A DNA stretch of 64,000 nt from Ferrimonas balearica. Lineage in GTDB: Bacteria; Pseudomonadota; Gammaproteobacteria; Enterobacterales; Shewanellaceae. The stretch is from the NCBI RefSeq assembly GCF_019802085.1, contig NZ_JAHVHV010000001.1, positions 1-64,000 of the forward strand, in the 5' to 3' direction. The notes below the pieces were generated by a model that had not been told where the DNA came from, ran no database searches, and saw only the letters and a list, made by a program, of their open reading frames with translations. Below are positions 24,949-36,378 of this stretch, one piece after another (position 1 is the stretch's first letter; each line of letters begins with the position of its first letter). The position numbers and the translations under genes are program-made.

Positions 24949-26058
24949 TTACTGGGCGATAAAGCGCCGGTGGGTATGAATGGCCATCAGGATGCCAAAT
25001 CCTGCCATCAATGTCAGCATGGATGTGCCGCCGTATGAAACCAGCGGCAAGGGGACCCCCACCACGGGTAACAGGCCGGAAACCATACCGATATTCACGA
25101 ACACGTAGACGAAGAAGGTGAGGGTGATGGAGCCGGCCAGCAGGCGCCCGAAGGCGGTCTGGGCGCGGCTGGCGATCACCAGGCCACGGCCGATGATAAA
25201 CAGGTAGATGAGCAGCAAAAGGGCGATCCCCAGGTACCCGAACTCCTCCCCCAGCACCGCGAAGATGAAGTCGGTGTGACGCTCGGGAAGGAAGTCGAGC
25301 TGGGACTGGGTGCCCTGCAGCCAGCCTTTGCCCTCGAAGCCGCCGCTGCCGATGGCGATCTTGGACTGGATGATGTGGTAGCCGGCCCCCAGGGGGTCTT
25401 TCTCCGGGTCCAGCAGGGTGAGCACCCGGGTGCGCTGGTAGTCCTTCATCAGGAAGAACCAGAGCACCGGCAGGAAGGCCAGCACCGCGGCCACGCAGGC
25501 CCCCACCACGGCCCAGCTCATGCCGGAGAGAAACAGCACGAACACCCCGGAGGAGGCCACCAGAATGGAGGTGCCCAGATCCGGCTGAGCGGCGATCAGC
25601 AGTGTGGGGATGAGCAGCAACAGGGCGCCGCCGGCCAGGTAGCGTTTTTTCGGCGGCAGGGGGTAGCGGCTGATGTACCAGGCCATGGTGATGGGGAAGG
25701 CCAGCTTCATCAGCTCCGACGGCTGGAACTCCATAAAGCCCAGGTTGAGCCAGCGCTGGGCGCCCTTGTTCACCTCGCCGAACAGATCCACCAGGATCAG
25801 CAGGCCGATCCCGAACAGGAAGATGGGCAGGGCCCAGCGGCGGTAGATCTCCGGGTTGATCTGGGCCAGCACGAACATCACCCCCAGCCCCAGGCCGATG
25901 CGGATCACCTGGCGGTCCAGGGTGGCCATGCTCTCGCCGCTGGCGCTGTAGAGCACCATCAGGCCGTAACCCATCAGCACCAGCAATGCGGTCAGCAGGG
26001 GCAGGTCCAGGTGCAGGCGCAGCCACAGGTTGGGTTTGCTTCCGGGGGTCTTGCCCAT
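24949..26058 (-). CDS. rodA: Peptidoglycan polymerase RodA (SEDS)
   Basis: 369 aa multispanning inner-membrane protein of the SEDS family. The motif [22 protein letters not shown] is spread across the central extracellular loop, and the C-terminus shows [17 protein letters not shown]. It polymerises glycan strands during elongation, together with PBP2. It overlaps the mrdA stop by one base (TGATG), so translation is coupled. Confidence 0.97.
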   Translation of the reverse strand: MGKTPGSKPNLWLRLHLDLPLLTALLVLMGYGLMVLYSASGESMATLDRQVIRIGLGLGVMFVLAQINPEIYRRWALPIFLFGIGLLILVDLFGEVNKGAQRWLNLGFMEFQPSELMKLAFPITMAWYISRYPLPPKKRYLAGGALLLLIPTLLIAAQPDLGTSILVASSGVFVLFLSGMSWAVVGACVAAVLAFLPVLWFFLMKDYQRTRVLTLLDPEKDPLGAGYHIIQSKIAIGSGGFEGKGWLQGTQSQLDFLPERHTDFIFAVLGEEFGYLGIALLLLIYLFIIGRGLVIASRAQTAFGRLLAGSITLTFFVYVFVNIGMVSGLLPVVGVPLPLVSYGGTSMLTLMAGFGILMAIHTHRRFIAQ

Positions 26059-27947
26059 CAGTCCGCCTCCAGCAGTTCCGGATCCAGGGCATCGGGATCC
26101 AGGTAGAAATCAAACAGGGCACGGGCCACCGGGCCGGCATTGGCGCCACCCCAGCCGGCGTTTTCCAGCACGATGGCGATGACGATCTGGGGATCGTCGT
26201 AGGGGGCGTAACCGACAAAGAGGGCGTTATCCCGAAGGTGCTCCGCCACGTTGTCCTCGTCGTACTCGGCGTCCTCGGCGAGGCCGAACACCTGGCCGGT
26301 ACCGGTTTTTACCGCCGACTTGTAGCTGGCGTCGTTGAACTGACGATACCCGCTGCCCATGGGGTTGTGGGCGGTCAGGTACATGGAGCGCTGGATGGAG
26401 CGCCAGGCGCTCGGCCGTTCCAGCTCGATGGGTGGCCGGTCGATGATGGGTTCTTCGGTGCGTACCCCGTCGGACTCGGTGGCCGCTAGCAGGTGGGGGA
26501 TGTGGCGGGCGCCGTCGTTGGCCAGGATGGTGGTGGAGAGCGCCAGCTGCAGCGGAGTGGCGGTCCAGTAGCCCTGGCCGATCCCCACGGAGATGGTGTC
26601 GCCGATGTACCAGGGCTCCTTGTAGCGGATCCGCTTCCAGTCCCGGGTGGGCATGTTGCCGGCAGACTCCTCCATCAGGTCGATGCCGGTGCGCTCACCG
26701 AAGCCGAACTGGAACATGAACTGGCTGATCTCGTTGATGCCGGTCTTGTAGGCCAGATCGTAGAAGTAGGTGTCACAGGAGGCGGCGATCGCCTTGTCCA
26801 GATCCACCCAGCCGTGGCCCCAGCGCTTCCAGTCCCGGTAGCGGCGGTCCACCCCGGGGATCTGCCACCAGCCCGGATCCCAGATCTTGGTCTTCTCGGT
26901 GACGTGGCCCAGCTCCAGACCCAGCAGCGCCAGGTGGGGCTTGACCGTCGAGGCCGGGGCGTACTGGCCCTGGGTGGCGCGGTTGATGAGCGGGCGGTTG
27001 CCGTCGTTGAGCAGCTCACTGTACTGCTTGCCGGAGATCCCGGTGACGAAGGCGTTGGGGTCGTAGCTGGGGCTGGAGACCATGGCCAGCACCCCGCCGT
27101 CCCTCGGGTCCATCGCCACCACGGCCCCCCGCCGGCCATCGAGCAGGCGCTCGGCCATCTTCTGCAGGGGCAGATCCAATGTCAGGTGCAGATCCTGGCC
27201 CGCCTCCGTGGGCTGGGCGGTCAGGGTGCGCACAATGCGGCCGCGGTTGTTGACCTCCACCTCCAGCATGCCGGGCTGGCCGTGCAGGGCCGCTTCGTAG
27301 AAGCGTTCGATCCCCTGCTTGCCGATGCTGCGGGTGGCGGCGTAGCGCGCCCCTTCGCCGTCGGCTTCCAGTCGGGCCTGGTCCTGGCTGTTGATGCGGG
27401 CCACGTAGCCCAGCAGGTGGGTCAGGCTGCCGCCGTGGGGGTAGTGGCGCTTGAGGCCCGCCTCGACGGTGAAACCGGGGAAGCGGTGCTGGTTAACGCT
27501 GAACTGGGCCACCTGGGCTTCGGTCAGCTGGTTGACCAGGGCCAGGGGCTTGAAGCGGCGATGGCCCTGCAGGCGCTCCCGGAAGGTCTCCAGCTGCTCG
27601 TCGGTCAGTTCCAGCAGTTGGGCCAGGCCGCTGAGGCTGGCCTCCATGTCGGCCACCCGCTCCGGCACCGCTTCGAGGGTGAACACCGGCTGGTTGTCCG
27701 CCAGCAGGATGCCGTTGCGGTCGTAGATGAGGCCCCGGTTGGGGGCCACCGGGATCAGACGGATCCGGTTATCGTTGGAGCGGGTCTGGTAGGCCTGGTG
27801 ATCGACGATCTGGATGTAGTAGAGGTTGGTCAGCAGGACGCCGACCATCAGCACAACAAAAGCGAAGCAGACGATCGCCCGCCGCTTGAACAGTGCCGAC
27901 TCTGCGGCGTGATCCCTAAAGGCAACCCGTTGCCGAACTCGTCTCAT
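26058..27947 (-). CDS. mrdA: Penicillin-binding protein 2
   Basis: 629 aa class B PBP: membrane helix at about 27-45, dimerisation/pedestal domain, and transpeptidase domain with the catalytic Ser in PASTVKP, SCD, and KTGTGQVF. It crosslinks peptidoglycan in the elongasome with RodA. Length and motif order are normal. Confidence 0.97.
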   Translation of the reverse strand: MRRVRQRVAFRDHAAESALFKRRAIVCFAFVVLMVGVLLTNLYYIQIVDHQAYQTRSNDNRIRLIPVAPNRGLIYDRNGILLADNQPVFTLEAVPERVADMEASLSGLAQLLELTDEQLETFRERLQGHRRFKPLALVNQLTEAQVAQFSVNQHRFPGFTVEAGLKRHYPHGGSLTHLLGYVARINSQDQARLEADGEGARYAATRSIGKQGIERFYEAALHGQPGMLEVEVNNRGRIVRTLTAQPTEAGQDLHLTLDLPLQKMAERLLDGRRGAVVAMDPRDGGVLAMVSSPSYDPNAFVTGISGKQYSELLNDGNRPLINRATQGQYAPASTVKPHLALLGLELGHVTEKTKIWDPGWWQIPGVDRRYRDWKRWGHGWVDLDKAIAASCDTYFYDLAYKTGINEISQFMFQFGFGERTGIDLMEESAGNMPTRDWKRIRYKEPWYIGDTISVGIGQGYWTATPLQLALSTTILANDGARHIPHLLAATESDGVRTEEPIIDRPPIELERPSAWRSIQRSMYLTAHNPMGSGYRQFNDASYKSAVKTGTGQVFGLAEDAEYDEDNVAEHLRDNALFVGYAPYDDPQIVIAIVLENAGWGGANAGPVARALFDFYLDPDALDPELLEAD

Positions 27948-28411
27948 TCGCGGTGATATGGATGGTTGTTATTGATGCTCCAGGCCCGGTACAGGCTCTC
28001 CGCCATGACCACACGCACCAGGGGGTGGGGCAGGGTCAGGTTGGAGAGCGACCAGCTCTGTTCGGCCGCCTGCTTGCAGGCGGGGGCCAGCCCCTCGGGG
28101 CCGCCAATCAGGATGGCCACGTCCCGGCCGTCCAGTTGCCAGCGGGTCAGCTGCTTGGCCAGGGTCGGGGTGTCCCAGGGCTTGCCGGGGATGTCCAGGG
28201 TCACGACATGACACCCCTTGGCCGCCGCCAGCATCGCCTCCCCCTCCTTGTCGAGGATGCGGTCGATGTCGGCGTTCTTGCCCCGCTTGCCCGCCGGGAT
28301 CTCCACCAGCTCCAGCGGCAGATCCCGGGGAAAGCGGCGCTGATACTCGGTGAACCCCTTGGTCACCCAGTCGGGCATCTTGGTGCCCACGGCGATCAGC
28401 TTCAGCTTCAT
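27944..28411 (-). CDS. rlmH: 23S rRNA pseudouridine-1915 N3-methyltransferase
   Basis: 155 aa SPOUT-fold enzyme. The knotted SAM-binding part is [18 protein letters not shown] and the C-terminal [20 protein letters not shown] is diagnostic. It starts directly after the rsfS stop codon and overlaps mrdA by 4 bases. Confidence 0.97.
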   Translation of the reverse strand: MKLKLIAVGTKMPDWVTKGFTEYQRRFPRDLPLELVEIPAGKRGKNADIDRILDKEGEAMLAAAKGCHVVTLDIPGKPWDTPTLAKQLTRWQLDGRDVAILIGGPEGLAPACKQAAEQSWSLSNLTLPHPLVRVVMAESLYRAWSINNNHPYHRE

Positions 28412-28765
28412 TTACTGGCCCGGGTGCGCCGACCAGAGCTTTTCCAGCTGGTAGTGGTCGCGGGTCTGCTCCTGCATCACGTGCACGATGACCGCGGAGA
28501 GATCCACCAATACCCACTCACCGCTCTCCTTGCCCTCGATCCCCAGCGGCTGCAGGCCGGCGTCCTTGGCTTCGCTGACCAGATTTTCAGCCAGGGAGCG
28601 GACGTGGGTTTTGGAGGTGCCGGTGCAGACCACCATGTAGTCGGTGACGTCGGAGCGGTCGGAGACGTCGAGCACCACGATGTCGCGGCCCTTGAGGTCG
28701 TCCAGTTTATCTACAGCAAAATCTTTCAGCTCAACAGCTTGCACTCGGATATCCTCGTCTGACAT
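28412..28765 (-). CDS. rsfS: Ribosomal silencing factor RsfS
   Basis: 117 aa. Binds L14 and keeps the 50S subunit from joining in stationary phase. ELKDFAVDKLDDLKGRDIVVLDVSDRSDVTDYMVVCTGTS with the conserved DYMVV..GTS strand identifies it. The ATG at 28765 begins MSDEDIRV; longer readings start inside the nadD region and have no support. Confidence 0.95.
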   Translation of the reverse strand: MSDEDIRVQAVELKDFAVDKLDDLKGRDIVVLDVSDRSDVTDYMVVCTGTSKTHVRSLAENLVSEAKDAGLQPLGIEGKESGEWVLVDLSAVIVHVMQEQTRDHYQLEKLWSAHPGQ

Positions 28766-28781
28766 TCGGCAAAGCGGCGTA

Positions 28782-29450
28782 TTATACCGGCTTCGCGCCT
28801 GTGCCACCATGACTGACCCCGTAGAGTCCATGGCGTTCAATATAAGCGACCACTTGCGGTGGGAGTAAAAAATGGGGGGCGATCCCCTGGCGCATCTGCG
28901 CCCTCAGTGCCGTGGAGGCGATGTCCAGCTGGGTGGCCTCGAGGCAGTGGATGAGGCCCGCGGGTTGCCGGTGCAGCTGCGCCGGGTCTTCGCAGCGATA
29001 CCGGGACAGCCAGGATTGCACCGGGGCGTCGCTGGCCAGCCGGTAACCCGGGCGGTGGCACACCACCAGGTGCGCCAGCTCCAGGATCCGCTGTGGGAGG
29101 TGCCAACGGGGCAGGTTGAGCAGGGAGTCCATGCCGATGATGAAACACAAGGGGGTGTCCGGGTGTTCGGCGCGCAGGGCCTCCAGGGTGTCCACCGTGT
29201 AGGAGGGGGCCGGCCGGGCCAGCTCACGCGGGTCCACCGACAACTCCGGATAGGGGGCCACCGCCAGCTCCACCATGGCCAGGCGGTGTTCGGTCGCGAT
29301 GGCCGGGCCCGTCTTGTGGGGCGGGATGGCGTTGGGCAGCAGGTAGGTGTGGGACAGCCCCAGGGCGTGGTGCACCTCGAAGGCGCTGCGCAGGTGGCCG
29401 TTGTGGATGGGATCGAAGGTGCCGCCAAAGAGGCCGATGGCCGGGCTCAT
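28782..29450 (-). CDS. nadD: Nicotinate-nucleotide adenylyltransferase
   Basis: 222 aa. GLFGGTFDPIHNGHLR carries the nucleotidyltransferase HxGH motif (HNGH). The C-terminal IASTALRAQM is a variant of the family ISSTxxR. Makes deamido-NAD from nicotinate mononucleotide and ATP. Overlaps holA by 4 bases. Confidence 0.96.
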   Translation of the reverse strand: MSPAIGLFGGTFDPIHNGHLRSAFEVHHALGLSHTYLLPNAIPPHKTGPAIATEHRLAMVELAVAPYPELSVDPRELARPAPSYTVDTLEALRAEHPDTPLCFIIGMDSLLNLPRWHLPQRILELAHLVVCHRPGYRLASDAPVQSWLSRYRCEDPAQLHRQPAGLIHCLEATQLDIASTALRAQMRQGIAPHFLLPPQVVAYIERHGLYGVSHGGTGAKPV

Positions 29451-30481
29451 AGCGCCTCCAGGCCCTGGTAGGCCGGGTCAAAGCGGGCGCAGAGATCCGC
29501 CAGGGCCAGCCATTGGCTGGCCTCGTCCTGGGCCTCGCCCTTGAGCTGGGCCTCCACCTGGCCGGCCGCCGCCAGGGCCGTGGCGATCCGCACCGGGCCC
29601 ATCCGATTGAAGCAGCCCTGGTAGAAGCGCTGCCTCTTCTCCCAGATCTTGGCCTGCTTCATCAGCGCCGGCAGGGCCTCTCCCCGGTTGACGCCAAAGG
29701 CCAGCTGGGCCAGCAGCGCCAGTTCCCGGTTGATGGCCCAGGCCACCAGGGTGGGGGCGGTGCCCTCCTGGCGCAGCTGGGCCAGAATTTTGAGCGCCGG
29801 ATCCAGCCGCCCGGCCAGCAACTCATCACTGAGCTGAAATACGCTGTAGCGGGACTGGTCCTCTAGCAGGCGCTCCAGCGCCTCCTGGCTGAGGCGCTGA
29901 CCGTCCGCGATCAACGCCAGCTGAGCCATCGCCTGATCCGCCGCCAGCAGGTTGCCCTCGAACAGGCTCGCCAGGTAGTGCTGGGCGTCTGGGGCCAGGG
30001 CCAGTTGATGACGCCGGGCCCGCTCGGCAACCCAGCGCTGGTAGTGGGGCCCTTCCGGCGTCAGCGCCTGCACATAGAGGCCCTGTTTCTCCAGGGATTT
30101 AAACCATTTGGTATTGGTCTGCTCCCGTCCGGCCTTGGGGCCGTGCAGCAGCAGCCAGAGATCCCGCTGCTGGGACAGCTCGGCGGCCAGCTCGGTCAGG
30201 GTGGCGGCCCCCTCGGTGCCGGGCTTGAGGCTGGGCAGCTCCAGCTCGATTACCCGGACGGAGGCGAACAGGGAGAGGGCCTGACACTCCTGGCGCAACT
30301 CATCCCACTTGAAGGGGGACTCCTGCACCAAGGAGAGGCGCTCCTGGGCGCCCTGGGCAAAACAGGCCTGGCGCAGAGCGTCGCGGCACTCCTCCCGGAT
30401 CAGCACATCGTCACCGAACACCATCAGGATCTGGGGCAGTTTTCCCAGGTGCTGGTTGAGTTGGCTGGGGAAGATGCGCAT
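29447..30481 (-). CDS. holA: DNA polymerase III delta subunit
   Basis: 344 aa, the usual length for delta (E. coli 343). The N-terminus MRIFPSQLNQHL and the ILMVFGDDVLIREECRDALR segment match the family. It is part of the clamp loader that opens the beta ring. Starts within the lptE stop codon (TGATG). Confidence 0.95.
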   Translation of the reverse strand: MRIFPSQLNQHLGKLPQILMVFGDDVLIREECRDALRQACFAQGAQERLSLVQESPFKWDELRQECQALSLFASVRVIELELPSLKPGTEGAATLTELAAELSQQRDLWLLLHGPKAGREQTNTKWFKSLEKQGLYVQALTPEGPHYQRWVAERARRHQLALAPDAQHYLASLFEGNLLAADQAMAQLALIADGQRLSQEALERLLEDQSRYSVFQLSDELLAGRLDPALKILAQLRQEGTAPTLVAWAINRELALLAQLAFGVNRGEALPALMKQAKIWEKRQRFYQGCFNRMGPVRIATALAAAGQVEAQLKGEAQDEASQWLALADLCARFDPAYQGLEAL

Positions 30482-30984
30482 CAGGGCTGGGCGTCCGTGT
30501 CGACCTTGGTGGCGGAAAGGGCGCGCAGAATGCGATCCGCGGCCTGGGCCCGCATCTCACCGAGCAGCAGCTCCAGCTCGCGGTTCTTCGCCAGGGCGGT
30601 ACGGGGATCGTCCAGGTAGTCCCGGCGGATCTCGATGTCGAAATTCTGCGGGGCCTGTTCCGCCACGGTGACGGAGAAGCGCACCGAGTAGATGAGCTCG
30701 TATTCGGCCACCTGGCCGGAGGGGAACAGGGAGAGCGTGGAGCGCTCCAGGCGGTCGTCGCCCAGCCACAGGCGCGGGGCGGCGTCATCGGCCACCACCT
30801 CGATGTTGGACAGGCGCAGCCGCTCCTTGACCAGGCGGTGCAGCTCGCCCTGATCGTCGGAGCTGTCCAGGCGCACCTGGGCCAACTCGTCGGGGAACTG
30901 GTAGTTGCTCTGCAAGCGGAAGCCGCAGCCGGCGGTGGTCAGCAGGGCCAGGGCGGTAAAGATGGTGAGAAGGCGTCGGATCAC
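30481..30984 (-). CDS. lptE: LPS-assembly lipoprotein LptE
   Basis: 167 aa from a GTG at 30984, which has AAGGAG seven bases upstream; an in-frame ATG at 31029 would leave the signal peptide far inside the protein. Signal and lipobox LLTTAGC with Cys20, then FRLQSNYQFPDEL typical of the family. Plugs the LptD pore in the outer membrane. Located between leuS and holA as in related genomes. Confidence 0.92.
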   Translation of the reverse strand: MIRRLLTIFTALALLTTAGCGFRLQSNYQFPDELAQVRLDSSDDQGELHRLVKERLRLSNIEVVADDAAPRLWLGDDRLERSTLSLFPSGQVAEYELIYSVRFSVTVAEQAPQNFDIEIRRDYLDDPRTALAKNRELELLLGEMRAQAADRILRALSATKVDTDAQP

Positions 30985-31035
30985 CTTCGGCTCCTTATGG
31001 TAAAAGGCACCCCGAAGGGTGCCGTTCAATCAGTC

Positions 31036-33615
31036 TCAGTTGGCAACGATGTTGAGCAGCTTGCCGGGCACGTAGATCACCTTGCGGATGGTCTTGCCGT
31101 CGGTGAAGTTCTTCACGTTGCTGTCCGCCAGGCCCAGGGCCTGAACCTCATCCTGGCTGGCGCTGGCGGCCACGGTGATGCGGGCCCGCACCTTGCCGTT
31201 GACCTGCACCACCACCAGTTTCTCGTCCTCCACCATGGCGTCCTTATCAGCCACCGGCCACTGGGCGTCGTCGACGTTGCCCTGGTGACCCAGCGCCTGG
31301 TACAGGGCGAAGCTGGTGTGGGGGATGATGGGGTAGAGCAGCACCACCAGAGCGTCCAGGGCTTCCTGCAGCAGGGCGCGATCGTTGTCGCTCTGCTGCG
31401 GTGCCTTGGTCAGCTTGTTCATCAGCTCCATCACTGCGGCGATGGCGGTGTTGAAGGTCTGGCGGCGGCCGTAGTCGTCGGTCACCTTGGCGATGGTCTG
31501 GTGCAGGGCGCGGCGCAGGGCTTTTTGCTCGTTGCTCAGGCTGGCCACATCCAGGGCCGGGGCGGGGCCCTGACCAATGTGCTCGTGGGCCAGTTTCCAC
31601 AGCCGCTTCAAGAAGCGCTGGGCCCCCTCTACACCGGACTCCTGCCACTCCAGGGTCAGCTCCGGTGGGGCGGCGAACATCATGAACAGGCGCACGGTGT
31701 CGGCACCGTACTTCTCCACCATCTCCTGGGGATCGATGCCGTTGTTCTTGGACTTGGACATCTTGGTCATGCCGGAGTGCACCAGCTCGCGACCCTCGGC
31801 GTCGGTGGCCTGGGTGATGGCCCCCTTGCCGTCGCGCTCCAGGGTCACCTCGGTGGGGGAGACCCAGACCCGCTGACCGTTGTCGCCCACGTAGTAGAAG
31901 GCGTCACAGAGCACCATGCCCTGACACAGCAGGCGCTTGGCCGGCTCGTCGGAGTCCACCAGGCCGGCGTCCCGCAGCAGCTTGTGGAAGAAGCGGAAGT
32001 AGAGCAGGTGCATGTTGGCGTGCTCGATGCCGCCGATGTACTGGTCCACCGGCAGCCAGTAGTTGGCCTTGGCCGGATCCAGCATCCCGTCGTCGGTGCC
32101 AACGCTGGTGTAGCGGGCGTAGTACCAGGAGGACTCCATAAAGGTGTCGAAGGTGTCGGTCTCCCGGGTGGCCTTCTGACCATTGATGGTGGTCTCGGCC
32201 CAGGCCTTGTCGGCTTTGATGGGGCTGGTGACGCCGTCCATCACCACGTCTTCCGGCAGGATCACCGGCAGATCCTCGGCGGGCACGGTCACGGTCTCGC
32301 CGTTCTCCAGGGTGGCCATGGGGATGGGGGCACCCCAGTAGCGCTGACGGGACACGCCCCAGTCGCGCAGACGGAAGTTGGTGGTCTTGTGGCCCTTGCC
32401 CAGTGCACCCAGCTTGTCGGCGATGGCGTTCAGGGCACCATCGAAGTCCAGGCCGTCGAACTCGCCGGAGTTAAAGAGGATCCCCTTGTCGGTGTAGGCC
32501 TGCTCGGACAGGTCCAGCTCGGCGTCCGCCGGCTTGATCACCCCTTCGATGGCCAGGCCGTACTTGGTGGCGAACTCGTAGTCGCGCTGATCGTGGCCGG
32601 GCACCGCCATCACGGCACCGGTGCCGTAATCCATCAGCACGAAGTTGGCGACCCAGATGGGCACGCGCTTGCCGGAGAGCGGGTGGAGGGCGTACAGGCC
32701 GGTGGCCATCCCCTTCTTCTCCATGGTGGCCAGCTCGGCCTCGGCGACCTTGGTGTTCTTGCACTCGTCGATAAAGGCGGCCAGCTCCGGGTTGCCCTCG
32801 GCGGCGCGGGTGGCCAGCGGGTGACCGGCGGCGATGCCGACGTAGGTCACCCCCATCACGGTGTCGGGGCGGGTGGTGTAGATGGTGAACGCCTCATCCA
32901 GGCCGTCCACGTCGAAGGTCATCTCCACCCCTTCGGAGCGACCGATCCAGTTGCGCTGCATGGTCTTGACCATCTCGGGCCAGCCCTCGAGCTGGTCCAT
33001 GTCCGCTAGCAGCTGATCGGCGTAGTCGGTGATCTTGACGAACCACTGGGGGATCTCTTTTTGCACCACCGGGGTGTCGCAGCGCCAGCAGCAGCCGTCC
33101 ACCACCTGCTCGTTGGCCAGCACGGTCTGGTCGTTCTCACACCAGTTGACGGAGCTGGTCTTCTTGTAGATGAGGCCCTTGTTGTACAGCTCGGTGAAGA
33201 ACCACTGCTCCCAGCGGTAGTAGTCCGGCTTGCAGGTGGCCAGCTCCCGGCTCCAGTCGTAGCCGAAGCCCAGCATCTTCAGCTGGCCCTTCATGTATTC
33301 GATGTTCTCGTAGGTCCAGGGGCCCGGCGCGGTCTTGTTCTTGATGGCGGCGTTTTCCGCCGGCAGACCGAAGGCGTCCCAGCCGATGGGCTGCAATACG
33401 TTTTTGCCCTGCAGACGCTGGAAGCGGCTGATCACATCCCCGATGGTGTAGTTGCGCACGTGGCCCATGTGCAGGCGGCCACTGGGGTAGGGGAACATGG
33501 AGAGGCAGTAGAACTTCTCCTTGCTGGGATCCTCTTTGGCAACGAAGGTCTGTTGATCATCCCAGTGCTGTTGCACCTGGGGCTCGATTTGCGCGGGATT
33601 GTATTGCTCTTGCAT
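31036..33615 (-). CDS. leuS: Leucyl-tRNA synthetase
   Basis: 859 aa class I synthetase from the ATG at 33615 ([11 protein letters not shown]). The HIGH motif reads HMGH in [15 protein letters not shown], and KMSKS appears as [11 protein letters not shown]1 editing domain lies between them, and the C-terminal anticodon-binding domain ends near [16 protein letters not shown]. Confidence 0.98.
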   Translation of the reverse strand: MQEQYNPAQIEPQVQQHWDDQQTFVAKEDPSKEKFYCLSMFPYPSGRLHMGHVRNYTIGDVISRFQRLQGKNVLQPIGWDAFGLPAENAAIKNKTAPGPWTYENIEYMKGQLKMLGFGYDWSRELATCKPDYYRWEQWFFTELYNKGLIYKKTSSVNWCENDQTVLANEQVVDGCCWRCDTPVVQKEIPQWFVKITDYADQLLADMDQLEGWPEMVKTMQRNWIGRSEGVEMTFDVDGLDEAFTIYTTRPDTVMGVTYVGIAAGHPLATRAAEGNPELAAFIDECKNTKVAEAELATMEKKGMATGLYALHPLSGKRVPIWVANFVLMDYGTGAVMAVPGHDQRDYEFATKYGLAIEGVIKPADAELDLSEQAYTDKGILFNSGEFDGLDFDGALNAIADKLGALGKGHKTTNFRLRDWGVSRQRYWGAPIPMATLENGETVTVPAEDLPVILPEDVVMDGVTSPIKADKAWAETTINGQKATRETDTFDTFMESSWYYARYTSVGTDDGMLDPAKANYWLPVDQYIGGIEHANMHLLYFRFFHKLLRDAGLVDSDEPAKRLLCQGMVLCDAFYYVGDNGQRVWVSPTEVTLERDGKGAITQATDAEGRELVHSGMTKMSKSKNNGIDPQEMVEKYGADTVRLFMMFAAPPELTLEWQESGVEGAQRFLKRLWKLAHEHIGQGPAPALDVASLSNEQKALRRALHQTIAKVTDDYGRRQTFNTAIAAVMELMNKLTKAPQQSDNDRALLQEALDALVVLLYPIIPHTSFALYQALGHQGNVDDAQWPVADKDAMVEDEKLVVVQVNGKVRARITVAASASQDEVQALGLADSNVKNFTDGKTIRKVIYVPGKLLNIVAN

Positions 33616-33764
33616 CGACACGTCGGGAGTCCAAGATTGAATTTTGATTTCGGGCCAGGAATGACCCATAAAGATCTGCATAGAATAACGCAGGAGCTTC
33701 CGTGGCAACAAGGGCCTGAATCCCGCCTCGGCAGCGTCGGCATCACCCGGTTTCGGAGGACGCG

Positions 33765-34271
33765 ATGGGGATGGAAAAAAGCCAATTGATCCACAAGTAC
33801 GAGCAACTGCTCAAAGAGCTGGAGCGGCGCTACCGCAATGACCCGGACCTGACCCTGGGCCAGCTGGCCCAAGTGCTCAAGGACAGCCGGACCTACATGG
33901 CCATGGGCTCGGAGCTAACGTCGGAGCAGATGGACCTGGTGGAGCAGTTCCTGCGCCGGGACCTGGCGGAGTACGCCCGCCAACTGGAGAGCGGCGAAGC
34001 GCCAGAGCCGGACAGCGTCTTTACCCTGGGGCTGGAGAACAGCATCTGGAGCTGGCTGGTGGAGATCACCGATCGCAGCCAGATGGAGTGGCATGAACTC
34101 AATACCGAGCTGCGCCACCACGGCACCTTCCAGGCCGGTGAGGTGGTGGGCCTCGGCGAGCTGGTGTGCGACAACTGTGGCCACGCCATGGAATTCTATC
34201 ACCCGGACACCCTGCCCAAGTGCCCACAATGCGACGGCGAGCTGTTCTCCCGTCGCCCCCTTGAGCCCTGA
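33765..34271 (+). CDS. ybeL: Zinc-ribbon protein YbeL (DUF1451)
   Basis: 168 aa. GGAGGA precedes the ATG at 33765. Mostly helical, with a C-terminal zinc ribbon CDNCGH ... CPQCDG. Conserved next to leuS on the opposite strand. Molecular function unknown in the family. Confidence 0.9.
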   Translation: MGMEKSQLIHKYEQLLKELERRYRNDPDLTLGQLAQVLKDSRTYMAMGSELTSEQMDLVEQFLRRDLAEYARQLESGEAPEPDSVFTLGLENSIWSWLVEITDRSQMEWHELNTELRHHGTFQAGEVVGLGELVCDNCGHAMEFYHPDTLPKCPQCDGELFSRRPLEP

Positions 34272-34285
34272 GTTGGCCTCCCCAT

Positions 34286-34320
34286 AAAAAAAAGCCGGGC
34301 GCATGCCCGGCTTTTTTTTT
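34286..34320. terminator. Bidirectional terminator between ybeL and ettA
   Basis: AAAGCCGGGC / GCCCGGCTTT hairpin with a GCAT loop, an A-run on one side and a T-run on the other. Confidence 0.95.
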
Positions 34321-34331
34321 GTCGCCTCGAC

Positions 34332-35996
<1,665 letters not shown>

Positions 35997-36378
35997 TTGC
36001 AGGTTAGCTTGAGTAAAAAATCAGGGGCCTGATTGTACCTCAGAATTGTCACCGGTGCTGCCCTGGGGGCAAGGAAGAGAAAGATTCTCCTGCGGTTTTA
36101 AATGCTGCACCTTTGTGGGCGGGGCATTGCGGGGCGGCCATGGCCTGTTGCCAAAGGGTTGGCGGCTTGATCGAGAGGCATTCTCATTCGCCCCCTTTTG
36201 GATCCGGTCGTTTACCTGGCTAACAATCCCCCCCAAAGACGCATCATTTTGTTGTGTAAAACGAGAGGCTTAGCAAATTTTTTCACCAGCCTGGTTGCTA
36301 CACTGGCGACGGTCAAAATTCATGATAATGAGAATCGTTTGCACTAGGCGATCTCACCCAGGTTAGGTGACGTACACA
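35997..36378. other. Intergenic region with Fur-controlled promoter of the TonB receptor
   Basis: 382 bases between divergent genes, without a convincing gene. The Fur-box-like site lies at 36324-36342, 36 bp before the receptor start. A weaker GCATTCTCATTCGCC-like tract at about 36178-36192 may be a second degenerate site. Confidence 0.6.
36324..36342 (+). promoter_or_regulatory. Fur box
   Basis: GATAATGAGAATCGTTTGC matches the 19-bp Fur consensus at 15 positions. It lies just upstream of a TonB-dependent receptor, the usual Fur target. Iron would repress the gene. Confidence 0.8.

Noticed and set aside
30838-33009. A 723-codon open frame opposite leuS
   Set aside because: It is an antisense shadow of leuS, with long low-complexity G/H/V/L/Q-rich runs caused by GC-rich codons; no start site or domain.
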